Shown in pieces: positions 1 through 8,664 of a DNA stretch of 56,810 nucleotides (the stretch's first letter is position 1; each line of letters opens with the position of its first letter). This DNA is from Bacteroidota bacterium (GTDB lineage: Bacteria; Bacteroidota; Ignavibacteria; Ignavibacteriales; Ignavibacteriaceae). A model generated the notes under the pieces. The model had not been told where the DNA came from. It did not search any database and saw nothing but the letters and a program-made list of their open reading frames with translations. The stretch lies in assembly GCA_021813585.1 (NCBI GenBank), contig JAKAJV010000085.1, positions 1-56,810 on the forward strand, given 5' to 3'. Made by a program: the position numbers and the translations under genes.

Positions 1-2
1 GC

Positions 3-1832
3 GGCGGTGTTTATTCTTTCATTTTTAAAGAGCCCACTGAAATGCCGAAGGAAGTAGATCCGGATATTCTGTTAGAATGTTTGGAAGAATTCTGCGACTT
101 AAAAAAAGAGAAGGAAGTTCTTGAAGTAGGAAAGCGGACTTTTGAAGCAGCAGGCTACGACAAGGAAAAGCTTGATAGTGCGATTGAGTTTTTAGGAACT
201 AACCTCCCGGGTAATTGCTATGATGAGTGGTATAGAATAGGTTTCGGTCTTGTTATTATAGGTGAGGAAGGAAGAAAATATTTTTTGCAAATGAGTCTAA
301 GTAATCAGTACTATCACGACTCGGAATTTGAGATAAATAAAAAGTTTGATGAATTAATGAAGAAACATAACGGGAGAATTACACTTGGTACGGTTTACCA
401 TTTGGCCGAGAAGTACGGATGGAAGAAACCGTTTGTGAAGTTCTGGTATGTTGAGAATGATAAGACTAAGATTTCCAAACAAAACTTTAAAAGGTTTTTA
501 GAGGAAAACGGTTTCTGCAAGCTTCAACTGGAGAGGGGATATCTTTTGCTGAAGGTAACAAAAAATATTGTACGGGACGCAGAGATATTTAATATAAAGG
601 ATTTCGTTATTAGTTATTTGAAACGGATGGATGAAGAAATTTTTAAGGAAACAACCAAGACAAAAGTAATTGATGCCGTAATAAAGGGAGCTCCGCAGCA
701 CTTTGTTCATACTTTCCTTGAATTTCTTGAAACAAGAGAGCCGGAATTTTTACGCGACTCAAAAGATAAAGGATTTATATTCTTTGCAAATTGTTTTGTT
801 GAGATTACTAAAGACAAAATAGATGTAAAAAAATTTGAAGAGCTGGAAGGTTTTATTTGGGATAAGCAAGTAATTCAAAAGAACTTCCATATAGAGAAGC
901 AAGAATTACGTCTCGCCGAAGGCGAATCGCGACAAGCAGAATTTGAGAAGTTTGTCCGGAATATTTGTAAGAATGATGAACAAAGAATTTTATCACTACG
1001 GAGTGCAATAGGATATCTGTTGCATAACTATAAGGATTCGACTAATGCAAAGGCAATAATTTTTCTTGATGAAAAGCTAAGCGACGGCGCTTACGGCAGA
1101 AGCGGTAAAGGATTGGTGGCACAGGCAATAGGGAAACTTAGAAATACATTAAGGCTTGATGGAAGAAATTTTAATTTCTCCCGGAGTTTTTTATTCCAGT
1201 CTGTTACGCTGGATACTGCTATTATTGAGTTTAATGATGTTACCAAGAAATTTAATTTTGATAAGTTGTTCTCTGTTATTACTGATGACATAACAGTTGA
1301 GAGAAAAAATCAGAATGAGATAATTATTCCGTTTCATCAGTCTCCTAAGATTATTATTTCAACTAACTACACTATCGACGGGTCAGATGACTCTACTTTA
1401 GACCGGCAGTTTATTATTGAGTTCTCGGACCACTATAATAAAAGTCATAGACCTATTGATGAGTTCGGCCACCGGTTCTTTGATGAGTGGAGTAATGAAG
1501 AATGGAATAGTTTTTATAATTATATGATAGGGTGTTTGCAGATTTATCTTTGTAAAGGATTGGTGCAGTGCGAGCATGTGAATTTGATTAAGAAGAAATT
1601 GATAGATTCGACTTGTGAGGAGTTTGCGGAATTTTTTGAAACGATAGAACTGGGGAAGGAGTATTTGAAGAAGGAATTGTTTGAGAAGTTTATTAGAGAG
1701 AATGAAGAGTATGCAGATATGGAGTTAAAAAGGTTTACCAAATGGATAAAAGATGCTGCACAAATAAGAGGGAAGAAAACATTTCAAAGAAGATCCGATA
1801 AAGACAGGTTTATCCGGATTGATGAGAAATAA
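3..1832 (+). CDS. Primase/helicase protein of a mobile element (5'-truncated by window edge)
   Basis: Probably a replication protein of a plasmid- or phage-like element. The first ATG is at 42, but the frame stays open back to base 3 with no stop, so the N-terminus very likely lies outside the window. Counting from the ATG, residues about 40-130 resemble a PriCT-2 primase C-terminal domain (DEWYRIGFGL ... TVYHLAEKYGW). The region around residues 340-480 resembles a D5/phage-type superfamily 3 helicase: a Walker A-like GRSGKGLV after a hydrophobic strand, then FNDV as Walker B and PKIIISTNY as the sensor strand. The C-terminus is basic. Domain order is typical of mobile-element primase-helicases, which unwind and prime DNA in the cytoplasm. 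It stands alone on this side, with the next gene convergent. Together with the integrase at 14.1 kb it supports an integrated element. Exact family not assigned. Confidence 0.7.
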   Translation, partial: GGVYSFIFKEPTEMPKEVDPDILLECLEEFCDLKKEKEVLEVGKRTFEAAGYDKEKLDSAIEFLGTNLPGNCYDEWYRIGFGLVIIGEEGRKYFLQMSLSNQYYHDSEFEINKKFDELMKKHNGRITLGTVYHLAEKYGWKKPFVKFWYVENDKTKISKQNFKRFLEENGFCKLQLERGYLLLKVTKNIVRDAEIFNIKDFVISYLKRMDEEIFKETTKTKVIDAVIKGAPQHFVHTFLEFLETREPEFLRDSKDKGFIFFANCFVEITKDKIDVKKFEELEGFIWDKQVIQKNFHIEKQELRLAEGESRQAEFEKFVRNICKNDEQRILSLRSAIGYLLHNYKDSTNAKAIIFLDEKLSDGAYGRSGKGLVAQAIGKLRNTLRLDGRNFNFSRSFLFQSVTLDTAIIEFNDVTKKFNFDKLFSVITDDITVERKNQNEIIIPFHQSPKIIISTNYTIDGSDDSTLDRQFIIEFSDHYNKSHRPIDEFGHRFFDEWSNEEWNSFYNYMIGCLQIYLCKGLVQCEHVNLIKKKLIDSTCEEFAEFFETIELGKEYLKKELFEKFIRENEEYADMELKRFTKWIKDAAQIRGKKTFQRRSDKDRFIRIDEK

Positions 1833-1846
1833 AAGCCTGACGGTTA

Positions 1847-1913
1847 GGACGATCCGGACGATACTTTTTTATTTTGAGAGACAAATTGAAATTTGAGCGT
1901 CCGAATCGTCCGG
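1847..1913. repeat. Iterated and inverted GGACGAT motif downstream of the primase
   Basis: GGACGAT occurs twice, 2 bp apart (1847-1853, 1856-1862). ATCGTCCGG at 1905-1913 is the exact inverse of CCGGACGAT at 1854-1862. The arms could form a hairpin with a 42-nt loop and act as terminator or protein-binding iterons. Nothing proves either role. The stretch up to 2051 holds no convincing gene. Confidence 0.35.
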
Positions 1914-2051
1914 GATGAAGAAGAATTTAAAGGTAATGGGACTACTTTATTAGATTCACATGGAAATAGAAATTATTGAGTATACTACGATCAAAAGAAA
2001 AATTCACTGTATAGTCTGTAAGAACAAGAAGAAAAAGTATATATAATTTTA

Positions 2052-2819
2052 TTATTGATTCAGCCATTTCTTGAAAGCTGCAGCTTTCTCACGGCTGACG
2101 AGGACTTCATTGTTTGTTGATGGCATCAGTTCCAGCTTTAACTTTCCATTAAAATAGGATTCGATATTAGTAATTGATCTTGCACTTGTTATTAACTGCC
2201 GATTAATCCTAAAAAATTCATGCGGATTAACTTGATGTTCTATTTCGTCAAGTGATTCGTCCATAGCATAATGTTTTCCTAATTTTGTTACCAGAAATGT
2301 CAATTTCCTGTCTGATTGGAAATATGCAATATCAGTTGTAAATATAGTAATAAGATGTACACCTGTCTTTATTAGAAATCGAGACTTATACAAAGATTGC
2401 TGATTCTGCAAATTTTTAATCGTATTCTCCAGAGCGGCAATTTTATCTGAAATAGAGAATTGCGATTTTAGATTATGATATTTTTCCAGACTCTTTTCCA
2501 GTATTTTCTTATCGAATGGCTTCAGAACATAATCAATACTGTTAACTTCAAATGCTTTCAGTGCATATTCATCGTAAGCCGTAATAAAGATAATTGGAAA
2601 TTTAACTTCAGTTTTGGTAAAGATTTCAAAAGCTAGGCCATCCGAAAGCTGGATATCCATAAATGCAAGATCCGGAGTTTCATGTGTTTTAATCCAATTT
2701 ACAGAGTTATCAATACTGTCAATGCAATCCAGGATAGAAATGTTGCGGTCAATTTCCAGAAGCAGGTTCTTCAACCTCCTAGCGGAGACAGGCTCATCTT
2801 CAATAATAATAATTTTCAT
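2052..2819 (-). CDS. LytTR-family response regulator
   Basis: Two-domain transcriptional regulator of 255 aa. Residues 1-120 are a CheY-like receiver with the acidic pair near residues 7-8 (IEDE), the phosphoacceptor Asp55 in FMDIQL, and the conserved Lys100 in VLKPF. Residues about 150-255 are a LytTR DNA-binding domain, recognisable by the FFRINRQLI and LVSREKAAAFKKWL segments. Its start overlaps the stop of the upstream histidine kinase by 4 nt (ATGA), so the two are translationally coupled and form a two-component pair. LytTR regulators bind direct repeats upstream of target promoters in the cytoplasm. The target here is unknown; the neighbouring genes are the first candidates. Length and residues are intact. 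Confidence 0.92.
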   Translation of the reverse strand: MKIIIIEDEPVSARRLKNLLLEIDRNISILDCIDSIDNSVNWIKTHETPDLAFMDIQLSDGLAFEIFTKTEVKFPIIFITAYDEYALKAFEVNSIDYVLKPFDKKILEKSLEKYHNLKSQFSISDKIAALENTIKNLQNQQSLYKSRFLIKTGVHLITIFTTDIAYFQSDRKLTFLVTKLGKHYAMDESLDEIEHQVNPHEFFRINRQLITSARSITNIESYFNGKLKLELMPSTNNEVLVSREKAAAFKKWLNQ

Positions 2820-3862
2820 ATCGTGATTTCCTCTACTAAGGGGACGGTAACGATGAATTCGGATGTAGTTTCTTCTATCTTAACTAATTTGTCTGAAAGA
2901 TAACTGTACCGGGCAACAATGTTTTTCAAACCAACATGATCACTTGCTTCAATTGATTTCTTTTTACGGATGTTGTTCTTAACAATAATTGATTTACAGT
3001 CCTGTGAAATTATATCTATGACCAAAGGTTCGTTACTTGATGCTGCATTATGTTTAATGGCATTTTCAATAAGAATCTGAAGGGTGAGCGGAGCTATTAA
3101 GGAATTCTTGCTTTTTTCCGAGATATGTATGTTAATTATTAAATTATTTCCTAAGCGCATCTTATGAAGGTACAAGTAAGCTTCGACCGCTTTGAGTTCT
3201 GTGCTTAAATTTACGATAGTTTTATCTATAGATTGCAGAACATATCTGTAAACTTCAGAAAGCTTTTGTACAAACATATTCGCGCACTCTTGATCCTCGA
3301 CAATTAGCCCGGAAAGAGTACTTAAGCTATTAAAAAGAAAGTGTGGACTAAGCTGCTGCTTTAATACAATATTTTGAGATTTCAGATTTTCCTGTTTCAA
3401 TTGTTCAGCCTCAAGGCGAGAAAGCCCCCACTGCTTGAAGAAATACACGCCTGTATAAATGGTGCTTAAGAAAATAGACCAAATAGTTCCAAGCGTTATA
3501 TATCGATCAAAAACAACGGCTTTATTAGTAAATGTGAAGAGAATAAAAACTATTAGATATGAAATCAATGAAAGTGTAAGGAAGGCAAAAACTGCAGTAA
3601 TCAAAAACTGTATTAGTACTCTTTTTGTTACCTTATCAAACCACGGGAATTTATAATCGAGAACGGTATTTAACCGTGATGTACCATTATCTACAATGAG
3701 AGTAATTAGCAAAGCAATAAGAAGATTGAATAAATAAAATTGAACTTGACCGACATAAGGAACATCTGCAGGGAATAAAAGTTCTACCGAGGTCTTCATT
3801 ATGAATATCATAACAAAACCTATTAAGAATGCTATAATATTTATATGCTTATCTTTAATCAT
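2816..3862 (-). CDS. LytS/YehU-type sensor histidine kinase
   Basis: Inner-membrane histidine kinase of 348 aa. Four hydrophobic segments lie at about residues 8-24, 40-57, 82-110 and 121-142. A coiled linker follows, then the His_kinase family phosphoacceptor box QQLSPHFLFNSL with His174. The ATP-binding domain shows the N-box LIENAIKHN and ends near residue 340. This architecture (short multi-TM input, no periplasmic sensor domain) is that of the LytS/YpdA class, which pairs with LytTR regulators. The gene is followed by its partner regulator with a 4-nt overlap. No PAS or GAF domain is present, so the signal is probably membrane-borne or small and diffusible. The ligand cannot be told from sequence. 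Confidence 0.92.
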   Translation of the reverse strand: MIKDKHINIIAFLIGFVMIFIMKTSVELLFPADVPYVGQVQFYLFNLLIALLITLIVDNGTSRLNTVLDYKFPWFDKVTKRVLIQFLITAVFAFLTLSLISYLIVFILFTFTNKAVVFDRYITLGTIWSIFLSTIYTGVYFFKQWGLSRLEAEQLKQENLKSQNIVLKQQLSPHFLFNSLSTLSGLIVEDQECANMFVQKLSEVYRYVLQSIDKTIVNLSTELKAVEAYLYLHKMRLGNNLIINIHISEKSKNSLIAPLTLQILIENAIKHNAASSNEPLVIDIISQDCKSIIVKNNIRKKKSIEASDHVGLKNIVARYSYLSDKLVKIEETTSEFIVTVPLVEEITI

Positions 3863-3935
3863 GTTTGAGCTTTAAACAATTACACCTTAAACTTTCCAAA
3901 AGAATAATTCTTCAATAAATAGAATTCTGTGATTC

Positions 3936-4616
3936 CTAAATAGAATTATGCTTTAGATTAGTATCAAATATATCTTTATTAGATTCTGTGTGCAACTTTG
4001 CGAACATGCCTTTTAAGAATAGTTGGATCAGTATATTGAGTTCATCCTTTTTCGAAATTTGAAAATCTATCAGAGAAACTTTGTCTTTAAATGTTCTGCA
4101 CGCACTCATAAATAACAGCATAAGTATATCGTTATCAATATCTTTTCGAATCAATCCCAACTTTTTCCCTTCATCAATACAATTATGAAAATGCTTCATA
4201 ATTAATAATTTAATCTCAGTGACAAAAGAATCAAATAATCCGGGAAAATATTTCCGGAGATCATCAAAGAGTCTGTTGTTAATAGAAAATTCATATTCCG
4301 CAATCGTGTAAAGTAAAGATACAAGCTTATCAAAGAACGGGATCTTGCTTTCGCTGAGAGATTGAATACGATTAATAAACTTCTCTTTTAATTGAAGAAG
4401 TATAATACTGAGTAATTCATCCTTACTTTGAAACTGACAATAAAAAGATTTTTTGCTGATGTGCAGTTCTTTTGTAATGCTTTCAATTTTTGTTTTCTTA
4501 TAACCGTTATGAAAAAAATATTCTTGAGCACAAAGAATAATTCGTTGTCTAATTTTATCATCTGTTTTTTTGCAATTAATGAATGCAGTTCTACTATTAT
4601 TTTCCACTGATTTCAT
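3936..4616 (-). CDS. TetR-family transcriptional regulator
   Basis: A 226-aa repressor-like protein. Residues about 20-66 form the TetR helix-turn-helix: an N-terminal helix (RQRIILCAQEYFFHNGY), then TKIESITKELHISKKSFYCQF, closely matching the family pattern. The remainder is an all-helical ligand and dimer domain that is not diagnostic. The start lies 20 nt inside the end of the upstream small membrane-protein gene, so the two are probably one transcript. TetR proteins often control the transporter or membrane protein beside them; here the only co-transcribed partner is the SPW-like protein. The first 20 residues carry no recognised domain, and a later start is possible. Confidence 0.88.
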   Translation of the reverse strand: MKSVENNSRTAFINCKKTDDKIRQRIILCAQEYFFHNGYKKTKIESITKELHISKKSFYCQFQSKDELLSIILLQLKEKFINRIQSLSESKIPFFDKLVSLLYTIAEYEFSINNRLFDDLRKYFPGLFDSFVTEIKLLIMKHFHNCIDEGKKLGLIRKDIDNDILMLLFMSACRTFKDKVSLIDFQISKKDELNILIQLFLKGMFAKLHTESNKDIFDTNLKHNSI

Positions 4617-4923
4617 CCCCTTTGTTAGTAATCATAAAATAAAGATTTAATGAAATAAGTATCAATCCTGAAAGCAGATTGTTCCAAAGGTAAGGCTTAC
4701 CTTGAGTAAAGAAATTAAACCATGCAGAGAATAAGAGCCAAATACCAATACTCAAATTAGTCCAGCAATATTTTTGATCGGATTTAGGGAGATACCAGCC
4801 TGCATTAACCAAAACTGCCCCAATGAATATGTTTATTATTTTATTTGATTCAATATTCATAATTAAGAATGGTGATGCTGCAAGGAATATCCCCATAGCC
4901 AATCCGATAATTGTTTGTTTCAT
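4597..4923 (-). CDS. Small SPW-repeat-like membrane protein
   Basis: A 108-aa integral membrane protein with four hydrophobic segments: residues 4-22, 30-44, 57-72 and 80-98. The segments end in short motifs like the SPW/SAW signature of SPW-repeat proteins (ASPFLIM, then SIGIWLLFSAW), suggesting two tandem two-helix repeats. Function of SPW proteins is unknown. It overlaps the TetR gene by 20 nt and would be made from the same message, so it may be that regulator's target or effector. Confidence in the coding call is good; the family assignment is moderate. Confidence 0.72.
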   Translation of the reverse strand: MKQTIIGLAMGIFLAASPFLIMNIESNKIINIFIGAVLVNAGWYLPKSDQKYCWTNLSIGIWLLFSAWFNFFTQGKPYLWNNLLSGLILISLNLYFMITNKGDEISGK

Positions 4924-5290
4924 TAAATAATTCTTACCGCGTATAAAACTTATTTTTGCTATAAAAAATATTATTAGAACATTATGCTTTTAACTAAATC
5001 CTGATGAAGTTCATAAATTTTAAAACGAAACGGATGAAAAGGGATCTGAATTGTTTTGTCTATTCCTTGCAATACCATAAATAACACACGCAATTAATCT
5101 TAGTGGACTATAAACCTCTTTACGTTTGAATCGTCAACTTTACAATTTCATTCTTCATTCTTACTGTTTCATCCGAATTAACTTCTACAATGCACAACAG
5201 AGAAATAAGTTTGTACTGCATCTAGGCATAATTTATTGTGGTGTATTGAAGGTAGTAAAAAAATGAAAGTTTATCTGAAAGGAATATATT
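4924..5290. other. Gene-free intergenic stretch between divergent genes
   Basis: AT-rich 367-nt region between the minus-strand membrane-protein gene and the plus-strand crotonase gene. It must hold both promoters. A ribosome binding site GAAAGGA sits at 5278-5284, just before the crotonase ATG. No ORF, tRNA or strong palindrome was seen. Confidence 0.5.
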
Positions 5291-6070
5291 ATGAGACAAT
5301 GTTATTCAATCGAATTTGAAAATGAAAATTTCTTAAGCTACAAAGTTGACTCTATTATTGTGCTGGAGGTTAAACAGGATTCGTTTCATTCTATTGTAGA
5401 TATCGAAGAAAGCTTTAAAACACTTGAATGGTTTGAGCTTGTAAAGGTAAATAAAAATACAAAAGGTATGTTAATTATTGGGAACAAGGACGTCTTTGGT
5501 GAAGAAGCATATACTAAATTGATGACTGAAATTACCGGCGAAGAAATTCTGCCTTATAAACAGCATCCTGTTAGAAAATTTAAGGAAGAAAACAAAAGAT
5601 ATATCCTAATTAACATGATAAATAATTTTGCCAGAATGATAATTGAATTTCCAAAGATAATTATTACTGCAGTTGACGGATCTATAGCTTCTCCTTTTTG
5701 GGGATTATCATTAGCCTCCGATTTAAGAATTGCTACCGAAAATACGGAGTTTCATCTATCTGATAAGCGATTTAATCTACATCCGGGAGGCGCATTGCCG
5801 TTCTTTCTGGTAAGACATATCGGATTATCAAGAACGCAAGAGATTATTTACACACGAGATAAGATTGATCCAAATGAAGCTCTGTCTTTAGGATTAGTTA
5901 ATTGTATTATTAATAAAAACCATTATAAAAGCGATGCAATAAATTATGCTAATAATGTACTCGAGTATGAGCGAGAATATTACAAGAATGCGAAAAAGCT
6001 CATTCATAATTTTACAATTAAAGAATATGAAGATTACCTCGAATCAGAACAAAAGATGAGATATGTCTAA
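5291..6070 (+). CDS. Crotonase-fold (enoyl-CoA hydratase-like) protein with altered active site
   Basis: A 259-aa protein of the enoyl-CoA hydratase/isomerase fold. The N-terminal 90 residues are divergent. Residues 120-205 carry the family core: IITAVDGS, then GLSLASDLRIA, then RFNLHPGGALPF, then EALSLGLVN. Catalysis in hydratases and in the DSF synthase RpfF uses two glutamates. By hand alignment the first (the E of GGGFEAA in RpfF) falls on Gly138. The second (the E of the P-E motif) is replaced by Asp158 in a SDK sequence. The oxyanion-hole glycines of the first loop are replaced by SPFW (134-137). It may thus be a thioesterase-like, isomerase or non-catalytic CoA-binding member. It lies 22 nt before a mini-membrane protein coupled to a hybrid histidine kinase, a context suggesting signal production or sensing, not fatty-acid breakdown. 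A clear AAAGGA site precedes the ATG. Confidence 0.82.
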   Translation: MRQCYSIEFENENFLSYKVDSIIVLEVKQDSFHSIVDIEESFKTLEWFELVKVNKNTKGMLIIGNKDVFGEEAYTKLMTEITGEEILPYKQHPVRKFKEENKRYILINMINNFARMIIEFPKIIITAVDGSIASPFWGLSLASDLRIATENTEFHLSDKRFNLHPGGALPFFLVRHIGLSRTQEIIYTRDKIDPNEALSLGLVNCIINKNHYKSDAINYANNVLEYEREYYKNAKKLIHNFTIKEYEDYLESEQKMRYV

Positions 6071-6092
6071 TATTTAAGTTAAAGCTGACCAA

Positions 6093-6206
6093 ATGGAATC
6101 ACCTGTAGTTAGAAATATGATGAGTTACCTGATCTTCGTTATAGCAGGTTTAATTATTATTTATGCCGCGTATTATAAGACAAAGCGAAAAAGAAAAATA
6201 AGATGA
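6093..6206 (+). CDS. 37-aa single-pass membrane peptide coupled to the histidine kinase
   Basis: Short ORF of 37 codons starting at ATG 6093. It has an N-terminal polar segment (MESPVVRN), one hydrophobic helix at residues 9-28 (MMSYLIFVIAGLIIIYAAYY), and a strongly basic tail (KTKRKRKIR), predicting an N-out, C-in membrane peptide. Its TGA stop overlaps the ATG of the 806-aa kinase by 4 nt (ATGA), the usual signature of translational coupling. It begins 22 nt after the crotonase gene, on the same strand. Nothing here tells its function. The kinase downstream has no membrane segment, so the peptide could anchor or modulate it, or be a small component of the crotonase. The upstream ribosome binding site is weak (AAAG). 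Confidence 0.6.
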   Translation: MESPVVRNMMSYLIFVIAGLIIIYAAYYKTKRKRKIR

Positions 6207-8623
6207 AACATGATAATACAGATATAACCGGATGTCCATTCTTTTACAAAAAAACCAAAATAGGAATAGAAGGATTAATTAGGGATATTGAAAGAGAGCT
6301 TTTAAAATTCAAACTTGGTGTAGAACACGCAGATGAAATTATTTTTATTACTGATCAGGATGGTATCATTCTTTACGTCAACCCGGCTTTTGAAAAGAAA
6401 TATGGATATAAAAAGCAAGAGGTGATTGGAAAAACTCCAAGAATTCTAAATTCAGGTAAAAATGAAGAATCGATGTATTATGAACTTTGGAAAAGCTTGA
6501 AGGAAAAAAATCGTGTTAAGTTAAAATTAGTAAATAAAACAAAAGATGGAAGACTTTTAAATATAGAAGGCTCAATATATTCTATTATGGATGCTGATGA
6601 AAAAATTATCGGCTTTCTTACAATCCAACTTGATACAACAGAAGAATTAAAAAATATAAATCTTCTTCGTGAGCAAAATAAAAAAATTGATGAGAGTGAG
6701 AAATACCTTGAGAATATAATTGAGAACATTCCAGATATGATTTTTGTTAAGGATGCCAAGCAGCTGAAATTTGTTAAGATTAATTCCGCTGTAGAAAAGC
6801 TATTGGGATATGAACGGAATGAATTTATCGGGAAAACAGACTTTGACCTATTTCCTTATAAGCAAGCAAAATATTTTACAGAAACCGATAAGCGAGTTCT
6901 TAGCTCAAATATTTTAGAAGACATTCCGGAAGAAAAAATACAAACCCGATTGCTTGGAGAAAGAATCATTCATACGAAAAAAATTCCAATCCTTAACGAA
7001 GAGGGTAAACCTGAATATCTATTAGGCATAGCAGAAGATATTACTGAAAAGAAAAAAGCTATTGAAGAGTTACAAGCAAATCAATCCCTTCTAAAAAACG
7101 CCCTTGAGATGGCAAATATGGGGCACTGGGAATACGATGCCTCAACAGATACTTTTATTTTTAATGACCAATTTTATAAGATGTATCATACAAGCTTCGA
7201 AGAAATTGGTAGTTATAAAATGTCTTCGGCTGATTACGTAAAAAGATTTGTTCATCCAGAAGATGGCTTATTTGTTACTGAAAAAATTAAAAATGTAACG
7301 GATTTTACAGGCGAAAATATTATTAAAGAATTGGAACATCGTATTATATATGCAGATGGTAATATCGGAAACATAATTGTTCGGATCGATATAATTAGAG
7401 ATAATAACGGAAAAATAATTAGAACGTATGGTGTAAACCAGGACATCACTAAACGCAAATCCACTGAGAATGAGCTTATTGCAGCAAAGGAAAAAGCGGA
7501 AGAGATGAATAAATTAAAATCAAACTTTCTCGCAATAATGAGTCACGAATTACGAACACCTTTGGTAAGCATATTGGGCTTTAGTGATTTATTAAGAGAG
7601 GGCCAGGAAGGATTGGAATTAAAAAAGATAGCAGAAACAATGTTTAGGAGCGCTAGCCGGTTAATTGAAACCTTAAATCTTATTTTAGACTTATCTCTTA
7701 TCGAGGCAGAAAAATTAAATATGCAGACAGAATTAATAAATATAGTTGAAGAAGCTAAAGAGATTATAGATTCATTTGAGGAAACAGTAAGGAGAAAGGG
7801 ACTTAGTTTAAACTACATCTTCAGCCAACCTTCTATCGTAGGTTATATTGACAGACGTTTGTTACGAATAATATTAAACAATCTTATTAACAACGGAATT
7901 AAATTCACCGACATTGGTGATGTTATTGTGACTATCGCATATAAAAATAATTTTCTTGAAATCAAAGTTACCGATACGGGGATTGGTATACCAAAAGATT
8001 TCCATGAGGCTATATTTGAGGAATTCCGCCAAGTAAGTGAAGGATTTTCCCGAAACTTTGAAGGAACCGGTTTAGGTTTGAATATTACAAAAAAAATAGT
8101 TAATAAGTTCGGAGGGGATATAAAAGTAGAGAGTGAATTAGGAAAAGGTTCAACATTCATAGTTAAGTTTCCTTTTGTGATAACAAGCCATGTGAAGGAT
8201 GAAAGGGAAATAAATACTAAGAACAGACTTGTCGGTACAAAACTAAGTATAAAAAAGCCTCTTGCTTTGCTTGTAGATGATGATCCTTCGGTATTAAATA
8301 TATTGCAGAGCTATTTAAAGGGACGAGTGATTTTAGAGGGAGTTAAAACAAGCAGTGAGGCAATTAAAATATGTAATGAAAAAAAGTATGACTTCATTTT
8401 TATGGATATTAACCTGCGCGTAGGAATGGATGGATTAGAATTAACAAAGACAATTAGAAAACTAAAAGGATATGAAAATGTACCTATTATTGCAACCACA
8501 GCGTATGCAATGAAAGGTGACAAAGAAGAGTTTTTGGCTGCAGGTTGTTCTCATTATTTATCCAAGCCTTTTAATCATAAAGAAATTACAAATTTAGTGG
8601 CGGAAATATTAAGAGAAAACTAA
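6203..8623 (+). CDS. Soluble triple-PAS hybrid histidine kinase with C-terminal receiver
   Basis: An 806-aa hybrid sensor kinase with no transmembrane helix or signal peptide, so cytoplasmic. Three PAS domains lie at about residues 38-150, 165-285 and 295-418, each ending in a PAC-type strand (LDTTEELK, AEDITEKKK, NQDITKRKS). The kinase core has the H-box FLAIMSHELRTPLVSILGF with His448, an N-box around 557-568 (ILNNLINNGIKFTD), and G-boxes DTGIGIP and GTGLGLNI. The C-terminal receiver spans about 685-806 with Asp691-Asp693, phosphoacceptor Asp735 in FMDINL and Lys788 in LSKPF. No HPt domain is attached and none is nearby. The short N-terminus contains TGCPFF, with one Cys at residue 11. The start overlaps the membrane-peptide gene by 4 nt. 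PAS domains often bind haem, flavin or small ligands; none can be assigned. Confidence 0.93.
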   Translation: MKHDNTDITGCPFFYKKTKIGIEGLIRDIERELLKFKLGVEHADEIIFITDQDGIILYVNPAFEKKYGYKKQEVIGKTPRILNSGKNEESMYYELWKSLKEKNRVKLKLVNKTKDGRLLNIEGSIYSIMDADEKIIGFLTIQLDTTEELKNINLLREQNKKIDESEKYLENIIENIPDMIFVKDAKQLKFVKINSAVEKLLGYERNEFIGKTDFDLFPYKQAKYFTETDKRVLSSNILEDIPEEKIQTRLLGERIIHTKKIPILNEEGKPEYLLGIAEDITEKKKAIEELQANQSLLKNALEMANMGHWEYDASTDTFIFNDQFYKMYHTSFEEIGSYKMSSADYVKRFVHPEDGLFVTEKIKNVTDFTGENIIKELEHRIIYADGNIGNIIVRIDIIRDNNGKIIRTYGVNQDITKRKSTENELIAAKEKAEEMNKLKSNFLAIMSHELRTPLVSILGFSDLLREGQEGLELKKIAETMFRSASRLIETLNLILDLSLIEAEKLNMQTELINIVEEAKEIIDSFEETVRRKGLSLNYIFSQPSIVGYIDRRLLRIILNNLINNGIKFTDIGDVIVTIAYKNNFLEIKVTDTGIGIPKDFHEAIFEEFRQVSEGFSRNFEGTGLGLNITKKIVNKFGGDIKVESELGKGSTFIVKFPFVITSHVKDEREINTKNRLVGTKLSIKKPLALLVDDDPSVLNILQSYLKGRVILEGVKTSSEAIKICNEKKYDFIFMDINLRVGMDGLELTKTIRKLKGYENVPIIATTAYAMKGDKEEFLAAGCSHYLSKPFNHKEITNLVAEILREN

Positions 8624-8664
8624 TAAAGCTTAATATGTTAAAAGCTGCATTTTACTATATATGA

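Noticed and set aside
1960-2046. 28-codon ORF with a CIVCKNKKKK end
   Set aside because: No ribosome binding site and too short to support; may be chance in AT-rich sequence.
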